From contig NZ_PTJA01000004.1 of assembly GCF_002934545.1 (NCBI RefSeq), positions 62,001 through 126,000 on the forward strand: 64,000 nucleotides of DNA, in the 5' to 3' direction. The notes beneath the pieces were generated by a model. The model ran no database searches. It saw only the letters and a list, made by a program, of their open reading frames with translations, and was not told the origin of the DNA. This DNA is from Lacrimispora xylanisolvens. GTDB taxonomy: Bacteria; Bacillota; Clostridia; Lachnospirales; Lachnospiraceae. Position numbers and translations under genes: made by a program. Positions 51,178 through 60,023 of the stretch are shown piece by piece (within the stretch, counting starts at the first letter, position 1; each line of letters begins with the position of its first letter).

Positions 51178-52155
51178 TTACTTTGCTTTAAATTTTTCTT
51201 TCCTGTTATGAGGTTCATCCCAGATCGACACATCCGGTCCTAAGGGAAGAATACCATATGGGTTATGTGCATGATTTCCAAGTAAGTAGCCTTTTTTAAT
51301 GGAATTAAAATCTGTGGCTTCCTTAAATGCCGGTATGGAATATAAATCCTTTGCATAATTCCACAGATTCTCAAATTCTGATAACCGGTTTCTGTTGGTT
51401 TTAAATGCAAAATAGTAAGCGGTATCAAATCTGGCAAGTGTTACATAAAGCCGGATATCGGAATCCGTAATCTGATCTCCAAATAAATATCTGCTTTTTG
51501 AGAGCCGCTCTTCCAGCCAGTCGAGTCTCTGAAACAAAACATCGTACGCTTTTTCGTACTCTGCCTGAGATTTGGCAAACCCGGCTTTGTAAACTCCGTT
51601 ATTAATTTCGTGAAATAGAATTACATTCAGTTCATCAATTTCTTTTCTTAAATGTTCGGGATAAAGATCTGGTGCGTTCTGCTTATGAAACGGTTTCCAT
51701 ACAGTCTCCCAGTAATTAGTCAGATGGTGATAATCGTTGTTTACCACCTTTCGTGTTTTTAAATCTACAACGGTAGGAACGGTTGCTCTTCCTTCGTAGT
51801 CCGGATCGGTTGCTGCGTAGATCTCAGGCAGATAACGAATTTTAAGAACTGGATCCACATTTCCCTCATCTAACGAAAATTCCCAGCCATTCTCTGTCCT
51901 GACCGGACTGACGGTTCCAACACTGATTACATCTTCCAGACCCAAAAGCTTCAGTGCGATGATCTGTCTTGTGGCCCAGGGACAAAGGGGTGTCCAGATC
52001 AACCGGTATCTGCCGGCTTCAACCGGAAGTTCACCTTCCCCACTGCCAAAAGGTGTGATAAAATAATTATCCTGTCTTACAAAAGCGCCTGTTTCCGATA
52101 CTTCATGTGCATCCTCACTGGTTGCTACCTTACCAAATTTATCTTCTATCGCCAT
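51178..52155 (-). CDS. Xi-class glutathione-transferase-like protein (325 aa)
   Basis: Third GST-like gene of the cluster and first of this operon. The active site is TPLCPWATR (Cys58); VVNNDYHHLTNYWE and LFGDQITDSDIRLYVTLARFD follow. Very similar to unit 1 of the fused protein at 45149. The ATG at 52153-52155 follows AGAAGGG; the frame is open further upstream without signals. Placed directly ahead of the transporter's binding-protein gene. Confidence 0.9.
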   Translation of the reverse strand: MAIEDKFGKVATSEDAHEVSETGAFVRQDNYFITPFGSGEGELPVEAGRYRLIWTPLCPWATRQIIALKLLGLEDVISVGTVSPVRTENGWEFSLDEGNVDPVLKIRYLPEIYAATDPDYEGRATVPTVVDLKTRKVVNNDYHHLTNYWETVWKPFHKQNAPDLYPEHLRKEIDELNVILFHEINNGVYKAGFAKSQAEYEKAYDVLFQRLDWLEERLSKSRYLFGDQITDSDIRLYVTLARFDTAYYFAFKTNRNRLSEFENLWNYAKDLYSIPAFKEATDFNSIKKGYLLGNHAHNPYGILPLGPDVSIWDEPHNRKEKFKAK

Positions 52156-52233
52156 ACTTTTTTCCCTTCTTTCCTGCTTCGTCTTGCTTCGTGTGAATAT
52201 CATACCACAATTGTATGTTAATAGGTAATATGT

Positions 52234-52281
52234 ATAAAAAACAACTGGCAATAAGAATATCTTATAACCAGCCGTTTTTTT
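52234..52281 (-). terminator. Terminator after cysK
   Basis: AACGGCTGG pairs with CCAGTTGTT (G-U pairs) and is followed by a T-run on the minus strand, directly after the cysK stop. It ends before the promoter region of the GST/transporter operon. Confidence 0.7.
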
Positions 52282-52303
52282 AACATGGTAATTTTATTAT
52301 ATT

Positions 52304-53236
52304 TTATGCGAATAATGGTGTTGATAAATACCGGTCACCGGAATCAGGAAGTAATACAACAATGGTCTTTCCCTTGTTTTCAGGTCTTTCCGCAACAAGC
52401 TTTGCTGCCTTTAATGCAGCTCCGGATGAAATACCAACCAGAATTCCTTCTGTGACTGCAAATGACTTGCCTTCTTTAAATGCATCTTCATTTTCAACGG
52501 TAATTACTTCATCATAGATTGCAGTATTTAATACCTCCGGTACAAATCCGGCTCCAATTCCCTGAATCTTATGAGGCCCTGGTTTGCCTCCGCTAAGTAC
52601 AGGGCTGCTTGCCGGCTCCACTGCCACGATCTGCACATTGGGATTTTTTTCCTTTAAATAGGCTCCAACACCTGTTACAGTTCCGCCTGTACCTACACCT
52701 GCAATAAAGATATCAACGGTTCCGTCCGTCTGTTCCCAGATCTCCGGTCCGGTTGTCTCTTTATGCACTTTTGGGTTGGCAGGATTTACGAACTGTCCTA
52801 ATATCACGGAACCTTCAATGGTATCCTTTAATTCATCTGCTTTTTCTATAGCACCTTTCATACCCTTGGCACCTTCTGTGAGAACCAGTTCTGCGCCATA
52901 GGCCTTTAAGAGATTTCTTCGTTCCACGCTCATGGTATCGGGAAGAGTCAGGATTGTTTTGTATCCCTTTGCTGCTGCTACAGCTGCAAGACCGATTCCT
53001 GTGTTACCGGAAGTTGGTTCGATGATAGTCGCCCCTGGTTTTAAAATTCCTTTTTCCTCTGCATCTTCAATCATCGCTAAAGCAATACGATCCTTTACGG
53101 ATCCGGCTGGATTTAAATATTCCAGCTTTGCCAGAAGTGTAACCCCTTCTACTCCCTCCGCTGCACTGTAGCGGCTGATTTTCAGTATCGGTGTTCCTCC
53201 AATAAGTTCTACTGCACTTTCTTTAATTGATCCCAT
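52304..53236 (-). CDS. cysK: Cysteine synthase A, O-acetylserine sulfhydrylase (310 aa)
   Basis: PLP enzyme making cysteine from O-acetylserine and sulfide. PLP lysine in [12 protein letters not shown], substrate loop [10 protein letters not shown], phosphate loop [10 protein letters not shown] and C-terminal [14 protein letters not shown] lies 8 nt before the ATG at 53234-53236, which I take as start instead of an ATG five codons upstream. Preceded by a 290-nt leader with a Cys-rich peptide gene and inverted repeats, which suggests control by cysteine level. Confidence 0.96.
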   Translation of the reverse strand: MGSIKESAVELIGGTPILKISRYSAAEGVEGVTLLAKLEYLNPAGSVKDRIALAMIEDAEEKGILKPGATIIEPTSGNTGIGLAAVAAAKGYKTILTLPDTMSVERRNLLKAYGAELVLTEGAKGMKGAIEKADELKDTIEGSVILGQFVNPANPKVHKETTGPEIWEQTDGTVDIFIAGVGTGGTVTGVGAYLKEKNPNVQIVAVEPASSPVLSGGKPGPHKIQGIGAGFVPEVLNTAIYDEVITVENEDAFKEGKSFAVTEGILVGISSGAALKAAKLVAERPENKGKTIVVLLPDSGDRYLSTPLFA

Positions 53237-53280
53237 ATCCTTATCCTCCATATTATCATTTTATTGTTTCATTATTATTG

Positions 53281-53427
53281 TTTTTAAATTATAAAGAAGC
53301 AGCTGCTTCTAAGGCACCTGCTTTCATCTTTTATGGGATAAATAAATACCCCCATATCCGATGCTGCCAGGCATTAGAAAGAGCAATCCAATGAAACTGT
53401 TTTTTTTCTATAACAAACAGCCTGGCA
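53281..53427 (-). promoter_or_regulatory. Candidate cysteine attenuator in the cysK leader
   Basis: TGCCAGGC (53427-53420 on the minus strand) lies inside the Cys-rich leader-peptide gene, right after its Cys-Cys codons, and is complementary to GCCTGGCA (53372-53365). Further down, AGAAGC-AGCT-GCTTCT (53310-53295) forms a hairpin followed by TTTATAATTT, a terminator-like end, and AAGCAG just before it offers an alternative partner. The layout fits translation-coupled attenuation. Confidence 0.55.
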
Positions 53428-53481
53428 ACAACATATATACTGATTCCACTTACGGTTTTTCTGATCTCTGTTATTTTTCAT
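53374..53481 (-). CDS. Cysteine-rich leader peptide of cysK (35 aa)
   Basis: A short gene with AAAGGTGG 9 nt before its ATG. It encodes MKNNRDQKNRKWNQYI, then Cys-Cys-Cys at residues 17-19 (codons TGT TGT TGC), Cys23 and Cys33: five Cys in 35 residues. It lies about 50 nt downstream of a strong promoter and upstream of cysK. The third Cys codon begins one arm of an inverted repeat, so a ribosome waiting for Cys-tRNA would mask that arm. No similarity to a functional protein is evident. Confidence 0.7.
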   Translation of the reverse strand: MKNNRDQKNRKWNQYICCCQAVCYRKKTVSLDCSF

Positions 53482-53534
53482 ATGGAACTGCCACCTTTCT
53501 ACCTACAACATTAATATGTTTATATGTTATAATT

Positions 53535-53563
53535 ATATTAATGCAGAATGCGAAAAGTGTCAA
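53535..53563 (-). promoter_or_regulatory. SigA promoter of the cysK leader transcript
   Basis: TTGACA (53558-53563), 17-bp spacer, TAATAT (53535-53540), just after the malY stop codon. Start of transcription is expected near 53528, giving a leader of about 290 nt before cysK. Confidence 0.8.
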
Positions 53564-53581
53564 TACCTTTTTTCAAAGATT

Positions 53582-54766
53582 CTATAAATTTTTAACCGCT
53601 GTTTTTAATTGATCCAATGCTTCCATGATAATCGATCGGGGACATGCGATGTTAATCCGTTCAAAACCTTCTCCTATGGAACCGAACATGGCGCCGCTGT
53701 CCAGCCACAAACCAGCCTTTTTTACAATCAGCTCTTCCCGTTCCTGTTCACTTAAGCCTAATGCCCTGAAATCCAGCCATATGAGATAAGTCCCATCCGG
53801 CTCAATCAGTTTAATCTGCGGTAAATTGTCCGTCAGATAAGTACGTACAAGGTTTATATTTTCTTTTAAATACTCCATCAGCTGGTCATGCCAGTCTTCT
53901 CCATACCGGTATGCGGCCTCGCAGGCAGTTAATCCTAATGCATTTAACTGGCTGTATCCGGCAGCTGCAATTTCTTTTTTAAACTTACGTTTTAATTCCG
54001 GATTGGAAATAAAAATATTGGAAATCTGCAGTCCCGCCACATTAAACGTCTTACTTGGAGCGGTGCAGGTAATGGTTCTGTTCTTAAGCTTCTCATTAAT
54101 TGCTGCAAACACCTGATGTTTTCCCTTAAACACAAAGTCCTGATGAATCTCATCGCTGACAACAATGATATCCAGACGCTCACAGATCTCACCAAGCTGA
54201 GTCAGCTCTTCTCTTGTCCATACTCTTCCCACCGGATTATGAGGACTGCAAAGGAAATACAGTTTTACCTGATTTTCAACTGCCTTTTTTTCAAAATCTT
54301 CAAGATCCATATGATAGATCCCATCTTCACCCAGATATAAGGTATTATCAATGATCTTTCTGTCGTTATCTTCTATCACTTCACTAAAGGGATAATAAAC
54401 AGGCTGCTGAATCATGACACCGTCTCCCGGTTTTGTGTATGCTTTCACTGCCATGGCAAGTGCGAAAACCACACCTGGTGTTTTAACCAGCCATTTTCTC
54501 TCAACTGCCCAGCCATGACGGCGACCCATCCAGTCCTGCACTGCCTCAAAGTACTCCTCTTTCCCCTCACTGTAGCCGAAAATCCCATGTTCCACACGGT
54601 CTTTTAATGCATCAAGCACAGGCTGGGGTGCTTTGAAATCCATATCTGCTACCCAGAGCGGCAGGATCCCTTCTGGTTTTCCCCTTTGAACTGCAAAGTC
54701 GTATTTGATACAGCTTGTATTTTTTCTGTCTATCCGTTCATCAAAATCAATTCGTTCTTTACTCAT
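53582..54766 (-). CDS. MalY/PatB-family PLP enzyme, cystathionine beta-lyase-like (394 aa)
   Basis: Class I/II aminotransferase fold of the MalY/PatB group, C-S lyases that release homocysteine or sulfide from cystathionine or cysteine conjugates. LPLWVADMDFKAP, CSPHNPVGRVWT and SKTFNVAGLQ (PLP Lys) are visible. Met8 of the longest frame (54766) is better placed after GGAG; the gene overlaps the preceding one by 8 bp, so the two are coupled. Confidence 0.88.
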   Translation of the reverse strand: MSKERIDFDERIDRKNTSCIKYDFAVQRGKPEGILPLWVADMDFKAPQPVLDALKDRVEHGIFGYSEGKEEYFEAVQDWMGRRHGWAVERKWLVKTPGVVFALAMAVKAYTKPGDGVMIQQPVYYPFSEVIEDNDRKIIDNTLYLGEDGIYHMDLEDFEKKAVENQVKLYFLCSPHNPVGRVWTREELTQLGEICERLDIIVVSDEIHQDFVFKGKHQVFAAINEKLKNRTITCTAPSKTFNVAGLQISNIFISNPELKRKFKKEIAAAGYSQLNALGLTACEAAYRYGEDWHDQLMEYLKENINLVRTYLTDNLPQIKLIEPDGTYLIWLDFRALGLSEQEREELIVKKAGLWLDSGAMFGSIGEGFERINIACPRSIIMEALDQLKTAVKNL

Positions 54767-55913
54767 GAAATACCCGCTCCAATTCATTTATTAAATCCTG
54801 TACATCCTCGATTCCCACCGATAGCCTTAAAATCCGGTCTGTGATTCCATTGGCAGCCAGTACATCTGCAGGCACATCTGCATGTGTCTGAGTGATGGGA
54901 TATGTGATCAGTGTTTCCACACCGCCAAGACTCTCTGCAAACCGGATGAGACACACATTCTTTAGTATACTATGGGCAAGTTCCTTTGACTCCACCTCAA
55001 AGGTTACCATACAGCCAAAGCCTCTCGCCTGCTTTTTACAGACTTCGTGTCCGGGATGGTCTGTAAGACCAGGATAATAGATCTTGTTAACTTTTTTCTC
55101 GTTTTTAAGCCAGTCCACCAGATTTTTAGCATTCTTCTCTGCCTGGTTCATACGAATCGCCAGTGTCTTGATTCCCCGTAAAATAAGCCAGCTGTCAAAG
55201 GGAGCCAGACCGGAACCTACTGTTTTTATGATAAACCGCAGTCTTTCTGCTATTTCTGCTGATGAAGTAACAAGAAATCCAGCTATGGTATCGTTATGTC
55301 CTCCCAGGTACTTGGTTCCGCTGTGTACCACCAGGTCTGCGCCCAGTTTTAACGGATTCTGGAAGTAGGGAGACATAAATGTATTATCCACAATCAAAAG
55401 AATCCCATGCTTTTTGGTGATTTTAGCAAGCTCTTCAATGTCGGTTACATTCATCATGGGATTGGTAGGGGTTTCAACAAAAACAGCTTTTGTGCTTTCA
55501 CTGATCAGTTCTTCCACTTTCTCGTAAGAGGAACCGGAGCAGTCTACGGAATCAATTACGATGCCGTTTTTCTTGCTGATGTTGTCAAACAGCCGGATGC
55601 TGCCTCCGTATAAGTCACAGTCTGTAATAATGTGGTCACCCGGCGCAAACAGTTCCATAAGTGCTGTAATTGCTGCCATTCCGCTGGAAAATGCCAGAGC
55701 ATCGATGCCGCCTTCCAAAGAGGCTACTATATTTTCCAAATGCTCTCTGGTTGGGTTTTGCAGACGGCTGTAATCGTATCCGGTCCCTTCCCCTACTCCT
55801 TTATGGGCAAATGTGGCAGTCTGATAAATGGGGAAGCTGATTGCTCCTGATTGATCCACCGTAAGTTCTTTCCCATCACCATATAAACATTTTGTTGAAA
55901 TTCCATATTCCAT
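54759..55913 (-). CDS. Cys/Met metabolism PLP enzyme, cystathionine gamma-synthase/lyase family (384 aa)
   Basis: MetB/MetC/CGL family. PLP lysine in VHSGTKYLGGHNDTIAG, YSRLQNPTREHLE near the N terminus and SLGGVETLITYP near the C terminus. The family members (synthase, beta-lyase, gamma-lyase) cannot be separated by eye. With the MalY-type lyase immediately downstream, transsulfuration from cysteine to homocysteine is likely. Confidence 0.92.
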   Translation of the reverse strand: MEYGISTKCLYGDGKELTVDQSGAISFPIYQTATFAHKGVGEGTGYDYSRLQNPTREHLENIVASLEGGIDALAFSSGMAAITALMELFAPGDHIITDCDLYGGSIRLFDNISKKNGIVIDSVDCSGSSYEKVEELISESTKAVFVETPTNPMMNVTDIEELAKITKKHGILLIVDNTFMSPYFQNPLKLGADLVVHSGTKYLGGHNDTIAGFLVTSSAEIAERLRFIIKTVGSGLAPFDSWLILRGIKTLAIRMNQAEKNAKNLVDWLKNEKKVNKIYYPGLTDHPGHEVCKKQARGFGCMVTFEVESKELAHSILKNVCLIRFAESLGGVETLITYPITQTHADVPADVLAANGITDRILRLSVGIEDVQDLINELERVFHE

Positions 55914-55999
55914 GTTAAGTCACCGCTTTCTATTCTTTATCGTGATTCTTAAATAACAGTATATCAGCCCCACAGACAGTAGCGGTATGATTGAAAAAC

Positions 56000-56013
56000 A
56001 ATAGCCTGCTATT
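56000..56013. promoter_or_regulatory. Dyad upstream of the cystathionine enzyme gene, candidate LysR site
   Basis: AATAGC-CT-GCTATT, a perfect 6-2-6 inverted repeat about 90 bp upstream of the start and just after the LysR-type gene. Position and symmetry fit a LysR-family target; weak evidence. Confidence 0.3.
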
Positions 56014-56051
56014 TATAATTTCTATAACAACAGCAAACTTACTTCTTATTC

Positions 56052-56960
56052 TTACAGAACCTGTTTCTCAAATTTTTTCAATTCCGCTATATATTTTTCT
56101 CCCAGAATACTGAGGGGCATTTTTCTCTTTTTAATGTAACCAATCCGCATCCGGTCGCTGGTATTAAGAGGAATGGCACAGTATTCATCCCCATTCAAAT
56201 CCTCACATATAATCCCGGAACAAAGGGTATACCCGTTTAACCCCACCATTAAATTCAGCAGTGTGGCTCTGTCATCTGCCTTAATGATCTGCTTGTATTC
56301 ATAGGTACTGAATACTTCTTCTGCAAGATAAAACGCATTGTTCGTTCCCTGTTCAAACGAAAGACAGGGATAATTTTTTAAATCCTCAAATTCAATCAGT
56401 TTCTTTTGTGCCAAAGGACTTCCTTTCCAGAGATATACATAAATCTTGCACTGGAACAGCTCTGTAAATTCAAGATCGCTGTCATGAATCAGCTTTTCCA
56501 TTGATTTCTGATTAAATTCATTGAGATAAAGAATGCCCAGTTCACTCTTCTGATTCTTTACATACTCAATTACGTCGTATGTTCTGGTTTCGTGAACCGC
56601 AAATTCATAATCATCCATTCCGAATTCTTTTGCCATATGAATAAATGCCTGCACTGCAAAGGTATAATGCTGCATGGAGACACTGAATTTTTTCTTGAAT
56701 TTTTCTTTTTTCACAAACCGTTCTTCCATCTGACGGTACTGCTCCAGCATCTGTCTTGCGTATCCTAAAAATTCTTCCCCTTCCGGCGTAATTACAATTC
56801 CCCGGTTAGACCGTAAAAACAGCTGAAGACCTATTTCTTCTTCTAAATCCCTTATTGTACTGGATAAACTGGGCTGGGTAATAAATAACTCCGCCGCCGC
56901 TTTATTCATGGATTTCTGATTTGCAATGCAAATGGCATAACGAAGCTGCTGTAATGTCAT
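56052..56960 (-). CDS. LysR-family transcriptional regulator (302 aa)
   Basis: N-terminal winged helix MTLQQLRYAICIANQKSMNKAAAELFITQPSLSSTIRDLE-type (residues 1-60), followed by a LysR effector domain. AAGGAGG precedes the ATG. It lies between metY and the transsulfuration genes on the same strand; by context it probably reads a sulfur metabolite such as O-acetylserine, homocysteine or a related signal (inference). Confidence 0.92.
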   Translation of the reverse strand: MTLQQLRYAICIANQKSMNKAAAELFITQPSLSSTIRDLEEEIGLQLFLRSNRGIVITPEGEEFLGYARQMLEQYRQMEERFVKKEKFKKKFSVSMQHYTFAVQAFIHMAKEFGMDDYEFAVHETRTYDVIEYVKNQKSELGILYLNEFNQKSMEKLIHDSDLEFTELFQCKIYVYLWKGSPLAQKKLIEFEDLKNYPCLSFEQGTNNAFYLAEEVFSTYEYKQIIKADDRATLLNLMVGLNGYTLCSGIICEDLNGDEYCAIPLNTSDRMRIGYIKKRKMPLSILGEKYIAELKKFEKQVL

Positions 56961-56986
56961 AAGTCCTCCTTTTATTCTGCCTGCGC

Positions 56987-57015
56987 AAAAGCTGCCATAG
57001 AACCTATGGCAGCCT
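56987..57015 (-). terminator. Terminator after metY
   Basis: GCTGCCATAG-GTT-CTATGGCAGC followed by TTTT on the minus strand, right after the metY stop. Confidence 0.88.
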
Positions 57016-57033
57016 GCATATAATCTGATTCAG

Positions 57034-58341
57034 TTATTTAACCGCCTGAAATGCTTCTTCCAGGTCTTCAATAATGTCAGATGCATGTTCTGTTCCGATT
57101 GAAAGACGGATGGTGTTGGGCTTAATTCCGGAATTTTCAAGTTCCTCTTCAGTCATCTGTGAATGAGTGGTTGATGCAGGATGAATCACCAGAGACTTCA
57201 CATCTGCAACATTTGCAAGAAGAGAGAATAATTCCAGCTGATCAATAAAATCCTTCGCTTTTCTTGCATCTCCCTTGATTTCGAAGGTGAAGATGGAACC
57301 GCCTCCATTGGGGAAATATTTGGCATATAATTCCTTTTGACTCTCATCATCGGAAATGGATGGATGATGAACTTTTTCAACCTGGGGATGATTTTTCAAA
57401 TATTCCACAACTTTCAGCGCATTCTCAACATGGCGCTCCACTCTTAAGGATAAGGTCTCAAGTCCCTGTAAAAAGATAAATGCATGAATTGGGGATAAGC
57501 AGGCTCCTGTATCACGAAGTAAAATCGCCCGGATCTTAGTCACGTAAGCAGCAGGACCGGCTGCCTTTGTGAAGCTGACCCCATGGTAACTTGGGTTTGG
57601 ATCTGTGAGTGAAGAAAATTTTCCTGATGCCTCCCAGTCAAATTTTCCGCCATCTACAATTACACCACCAATGCTGGTTCCATGTCCGCCAATGTATTTT
57701 GTAGCAGAATGTACCACGATATCAGCACCATATTCGATAGGTCTTACCAGGTAAGGGGTTGCAAATGTATTGTCTACAACAAGCGGAATTTTATGTGCGT
57801 GTGCAATCTTTGCGAACTGTTCAATATCCACCACATCGGAATTGGGGTTTCCCAGGGTTTCAATAAAAATCAGCTTGGTATTTTCCTGAATGGCATTCTC
57901 TACTTCTTCATAATTAAATGGATCCACAAAGGTAGTGGTAATACCATAATCAGGAAGTGTATGCTCCAGCAGGTTGTAAGTGCCTCCATAGATATTCTTT
58001 GCTGCGACTACGTGATCTCCGTTCTTTGCAAGGTTTTCGATGGAATAAGTTACTGCTGCCGCTCCGGAAGCCGTAGCCAGTGCTGCCACACCGCCTTCTA
58101 ATGCTGCAATTCTCCGTTCAAACACATCCTGGGTGGGATTGGTCAGTCTGCCATAAATATTCCCTGCATCTGTTAAATTAAATCTTGCAGCAGCATGGTC
58201 ACTGTTATGGAACACATAGGAAGAGCTCTGATAAATAGGTACTGCTCTGGCATCTGTCACGGAATCTGCCTGCTCCTGGCCAACGTGTAACTGCAATGTC
58301 TCAAATTTAAGATTTCTTTCTCCTCTGGTCTTCTTGCTCAT
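57034..58341 (-). CDS. metY: O-acetylhomoserine sulfhydrylase (435 aa)
   Basis: Makes homocysteine directly from O-acetylhomoserine and sulfide. The longer member of the Cys/Met PLP family (about 430 aa) with YQSSSYVF, YGRLTNPTQDVFE, PLP Lys in VHSATKYIGGHGTSIGG, and LANVADVKSLVIHPASTTHSQ, which distinguish MetY from MetB. AGGAGG precedes the ATG. Its own promoter and terminator make it a single-gene unit. Confidence 0.95.
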   Translation of the reverse strand: MSKKTRGERNLKFETLQLHVGQEQADSVTDARAVPIYQSSSYVFHNSDHAAARFNLTDAGNIYGRLTNPTQDVFERRIAALEGGVAALATASGAAAVTYSIENLAKNGDHVVAAKNIYGGTYNLLEHTLPDYGITTTFVDPFNYEEVENAIQENTKLIFIETLGNPNSDVVDIEQFAKIAHAHKIPLVVDNTFATPYLVRPIEYGADIVVHSATKYIGGHGTSIGGVIVDGGKFDWEASGKFSSLTDPNPSYHGVSFTKAAGPAAYVTKIRAILLRDTGACLSPIHAFIFLQGLETLSLRVERHVENALKVVEYLKNHPQVEKVHHPSISDDESQKELYAKYFPNGGGSIFTFEIKGDARKAKDFIDQLELFSLLANVADVKSLVIHPASTTHSQMTEEELENSGIKPNTIRLSIGTEHASDIIEDLEEAFQAVK

Positions 58342-58395
58342 ATTCGTATCCTCCTGTGGGGTAAAATGCTGTTTCGCATGTTCTTGTTAAGTGGT

Positions 58396-58425
58396 ATTAT
58401 ACTGGATTTTTTTATCCTGTGTTAA
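58396..58425 (-). promoter_or_regulatory. Promoter of metY
   Basis: TTAACA (58420-58425), 18-bp spacer, TATAAT (58396-58401), 55 bp before the metY start codon. Confidence 0.65.
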
Positions 58426-58439
58426 TATTTATAACTATG

Positions 58440-58470
58440 ATCTGGCTATAGGAAAAATCTATAGCCAGAT
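58440..58470 (-). terminator. Terminator after the HIT protein gene
   Basis: ATCTGGCTATAG / CTATAGCCAGAT, 12-bp perfect stem with a short A-rich loop, 14 bp after the HIT gene's stop. Confidence 0.75.
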
Positions 58471-58484
58471 TCTTAATGATAAGA

Positions 58485-58943
58485 TTAGTCCTGCTGAGCC
58501 AGAAGTTTCTCCAGTTCCTCATTGAGTTTTTCTTTCATAAGGAAGAGGGTTTCATCTCCCGGCAGGTACTTATCATTATAAAGTTCCTCCACCGGCAGCT
58601 TCCAGACAGGACCAGGAGCTGGTGTATCGCCAACGGTTCTGGGATAGAAATGCCAGTGCATATGTGTGAAATTACCGCTTCCCAATAATTCATAATTCAG
58701 TTTATCTGGCCCAAAAGCCCGGTAAACTGCCTCTGCAGTCAAAGCCATCTCCTGCAAAAAACGGTTTTTAAATTCCTTTTCCAGAAAATGAAGCTCCGAC
58801 GCATGTTCCTTACACAAAAAAACAGTATAACCCTGAAATCTCTGGTGATCCCCCAGCACTACATATCCTGTCTCCAATTCCTTTACAAAATACGGATTTC
58901 TGCCTTCTTTAATAAGCTGTATCCGGTCACACACTCCGCACAT
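58485..58943 (-). CDS. HIT-family nucleotide-binding protein (152 aa)
   Basis: Histidine-triad hydrolase/transferase: THMHWHFYPR carries the HxHxH triad near residue 110, and CGVC at the N terminus with a later CKEH forms the usual zinc site. Substrate unknown. AGGAG precedes the ATG at 58941-58943, about 10 nt away; an earlier ATG thirteen codons upstream has no site. Single gene. Confidence 0.88.
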   Translation of the reverse strand: MCGVCDRIQLIKEGRNPYFVKELETGYVVLGDHQRFQGYTVFLCKEHASELHFLEKEFKNRFLQEMALTAEAVYRAFGPDKLNYELLGSGNFTHMHWHFYPRTVGDTPAPGPVWKLPVEELYNDKYLPGDETLFLMKEKLNEELEKLLAQQD

Positions 58944-59103
58944 AGCTGCACCTCTCCTTTTTCCACTTTTTCTGCTTCTCATCTTTTGTTATTATACAAC
59001 AGATTTTCCACCAGCACACTATTTTTTTATTCCTTGCTTATCCATCATATCTCAATGGCTTTGGAATATATATATACAAAAATGCAAAAGGAAAAATCTG
59101 CCC

Positions 59104-59745
59104 ATGAACGAACATTATCCATTTGTGAATCCACCGCTTCCCTATGCATACGACTCACTTGAACCTTATATCGACACTCAGACCATGTACATTCACCACG
59201 ACAGACAGCTTCAGAGATATGTAGTGGAACTAAACACCATCCTGCGTGATTATCCGGAGCTGCAGAATCTTTCTTTGGAACAGCTTCTTACAAATACGGA
59301 AAGCCTTCCGGAAGAGATCCGACAATCTATTATCAACTACGGCGGCGGCGTTTACAATCATATTATCTATTTCAATGGCATGATTAATTCCCAGGAGCGT
59401 TCACAGGCCGAAACACTATATCCAATTATATTAAGGGATTTCGGAACAATAGAGGATTTTTTTAATGAATATAAAAGAAAAGCACTATCTGTTTTCGGTT
59501 CCGGGTATGCATGGCTGGTTGTCGACCAGAATGGAACTCTATCAATCGTAACCACCCCGAACCAGAATACTCCAATCTCATTTGGATTTTGTGTGATCTC
59601 CGGCATGGATGTCTGGGAGCATGCCTATTTTCTGCAGCGTTTTAATGACCGGGCTGCATACATCGAAGACTGGTTCCATGTGGTTAACTGGCAGGAGGCT
59701 GATGCACGGTATAAACGGTGTATGGGGATTGATGAGGAGCAATAA
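59104..59745 (+). CDS. Fe/Mn superoxide dismutase family protein (213 aa)
   Basis: SOD fold with all four metal ligands in place: His31 (YIHHDRQ), His in GGGVYNHIIYF, Asp and His in DVWEHAYF. Differences from typical SODs: the second-sphere HH of HHxxHH is Gln35-Leu36, and NHxxxW has Tyr. The tyrosine of the substrate gate (Tyr39) is kept. Related clostridial SODs are spore-coat enzymes, so a coat role is possible. AAAGGA lies upstream at a rather long distance. Followed by a hairpin. Confidence 0.85.
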   Translation: MNEHYPFVNPPLPYAYDSLEPYIDTQTMYIHHDRQLQRYVVELNTILRDYPELQNLSLEQLLTNTESLPEEIRQSIINYGGGVYNHIIYFNGMINSQERSQAETLYPIILRDFGTIEDFFNEYKRKALSVFGSGYAWLVVDQNGTLSIVTTPNQNTPISFGFCVISGMDVWEHAYFLQRFNDRAAYIEDWFHVVNWQEADARYKRCMGIDEEQ

Positions 59746-59753
59746 GTGCAAAA

Positions 59754-59784
59754 GGGAGAACCAGGTATTCACTTGGTTGCTCCC
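59754..59784 (+). terminator. Hairpin after the SOD-family gene
   Basis: GGGAG-AACCAGGT ... ACTTGGTT-GCTCCC just after the stop codon; no clear T-run follows, so it may be weak. Confidence 0.55.
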
Positions 59785-59789
59785 TATTA

Positions 59790-60023
59790 ATGCGCCTCTT
59801 GCAAAATCGTGTTTCCAGATTTATAATTATACTATTACTTATTGTACAAGCGTGTGTATTTTCTGCACTTGATAGAAAGGACGTATTTGTGAAGAACTCT
59901 TTTAAAATTCTGTTTCACCCTCTAAGTCCATTTACAGCTTTCTTGTTCGGTATAATTATTGGCTTTATAATATCTCCAATAAAAAAAGGCATCTACTTTG
60001 GTAATCGAGACATTACTTATTAA
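59790..60023 (+). CDS. Possible small membrane protein (77 aa)
   Basis: An open frame with two hydrophobic stretches (FIIILLLIVQACVFSAL and FTAFLFGIIIGFIISPI) separated by a basic loop (RKDVFVKNSFK). It has the look of a small two-span membrane protein, but there is no ribosome-binding site and the SOD hairpin lies just upstream, so it may be spurious. The rest of the gap (60024-60152) holds only a small GTGTGCC/GGGCACAC hairpin. Confidence 0.3.
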   Translation: MRLLQNRVSRFIIILLLIVQACVFSALDRKDVFVKNSFKILFHPLSPFTAFLFGIIIGFIISPIKKGIYFGNRDITY

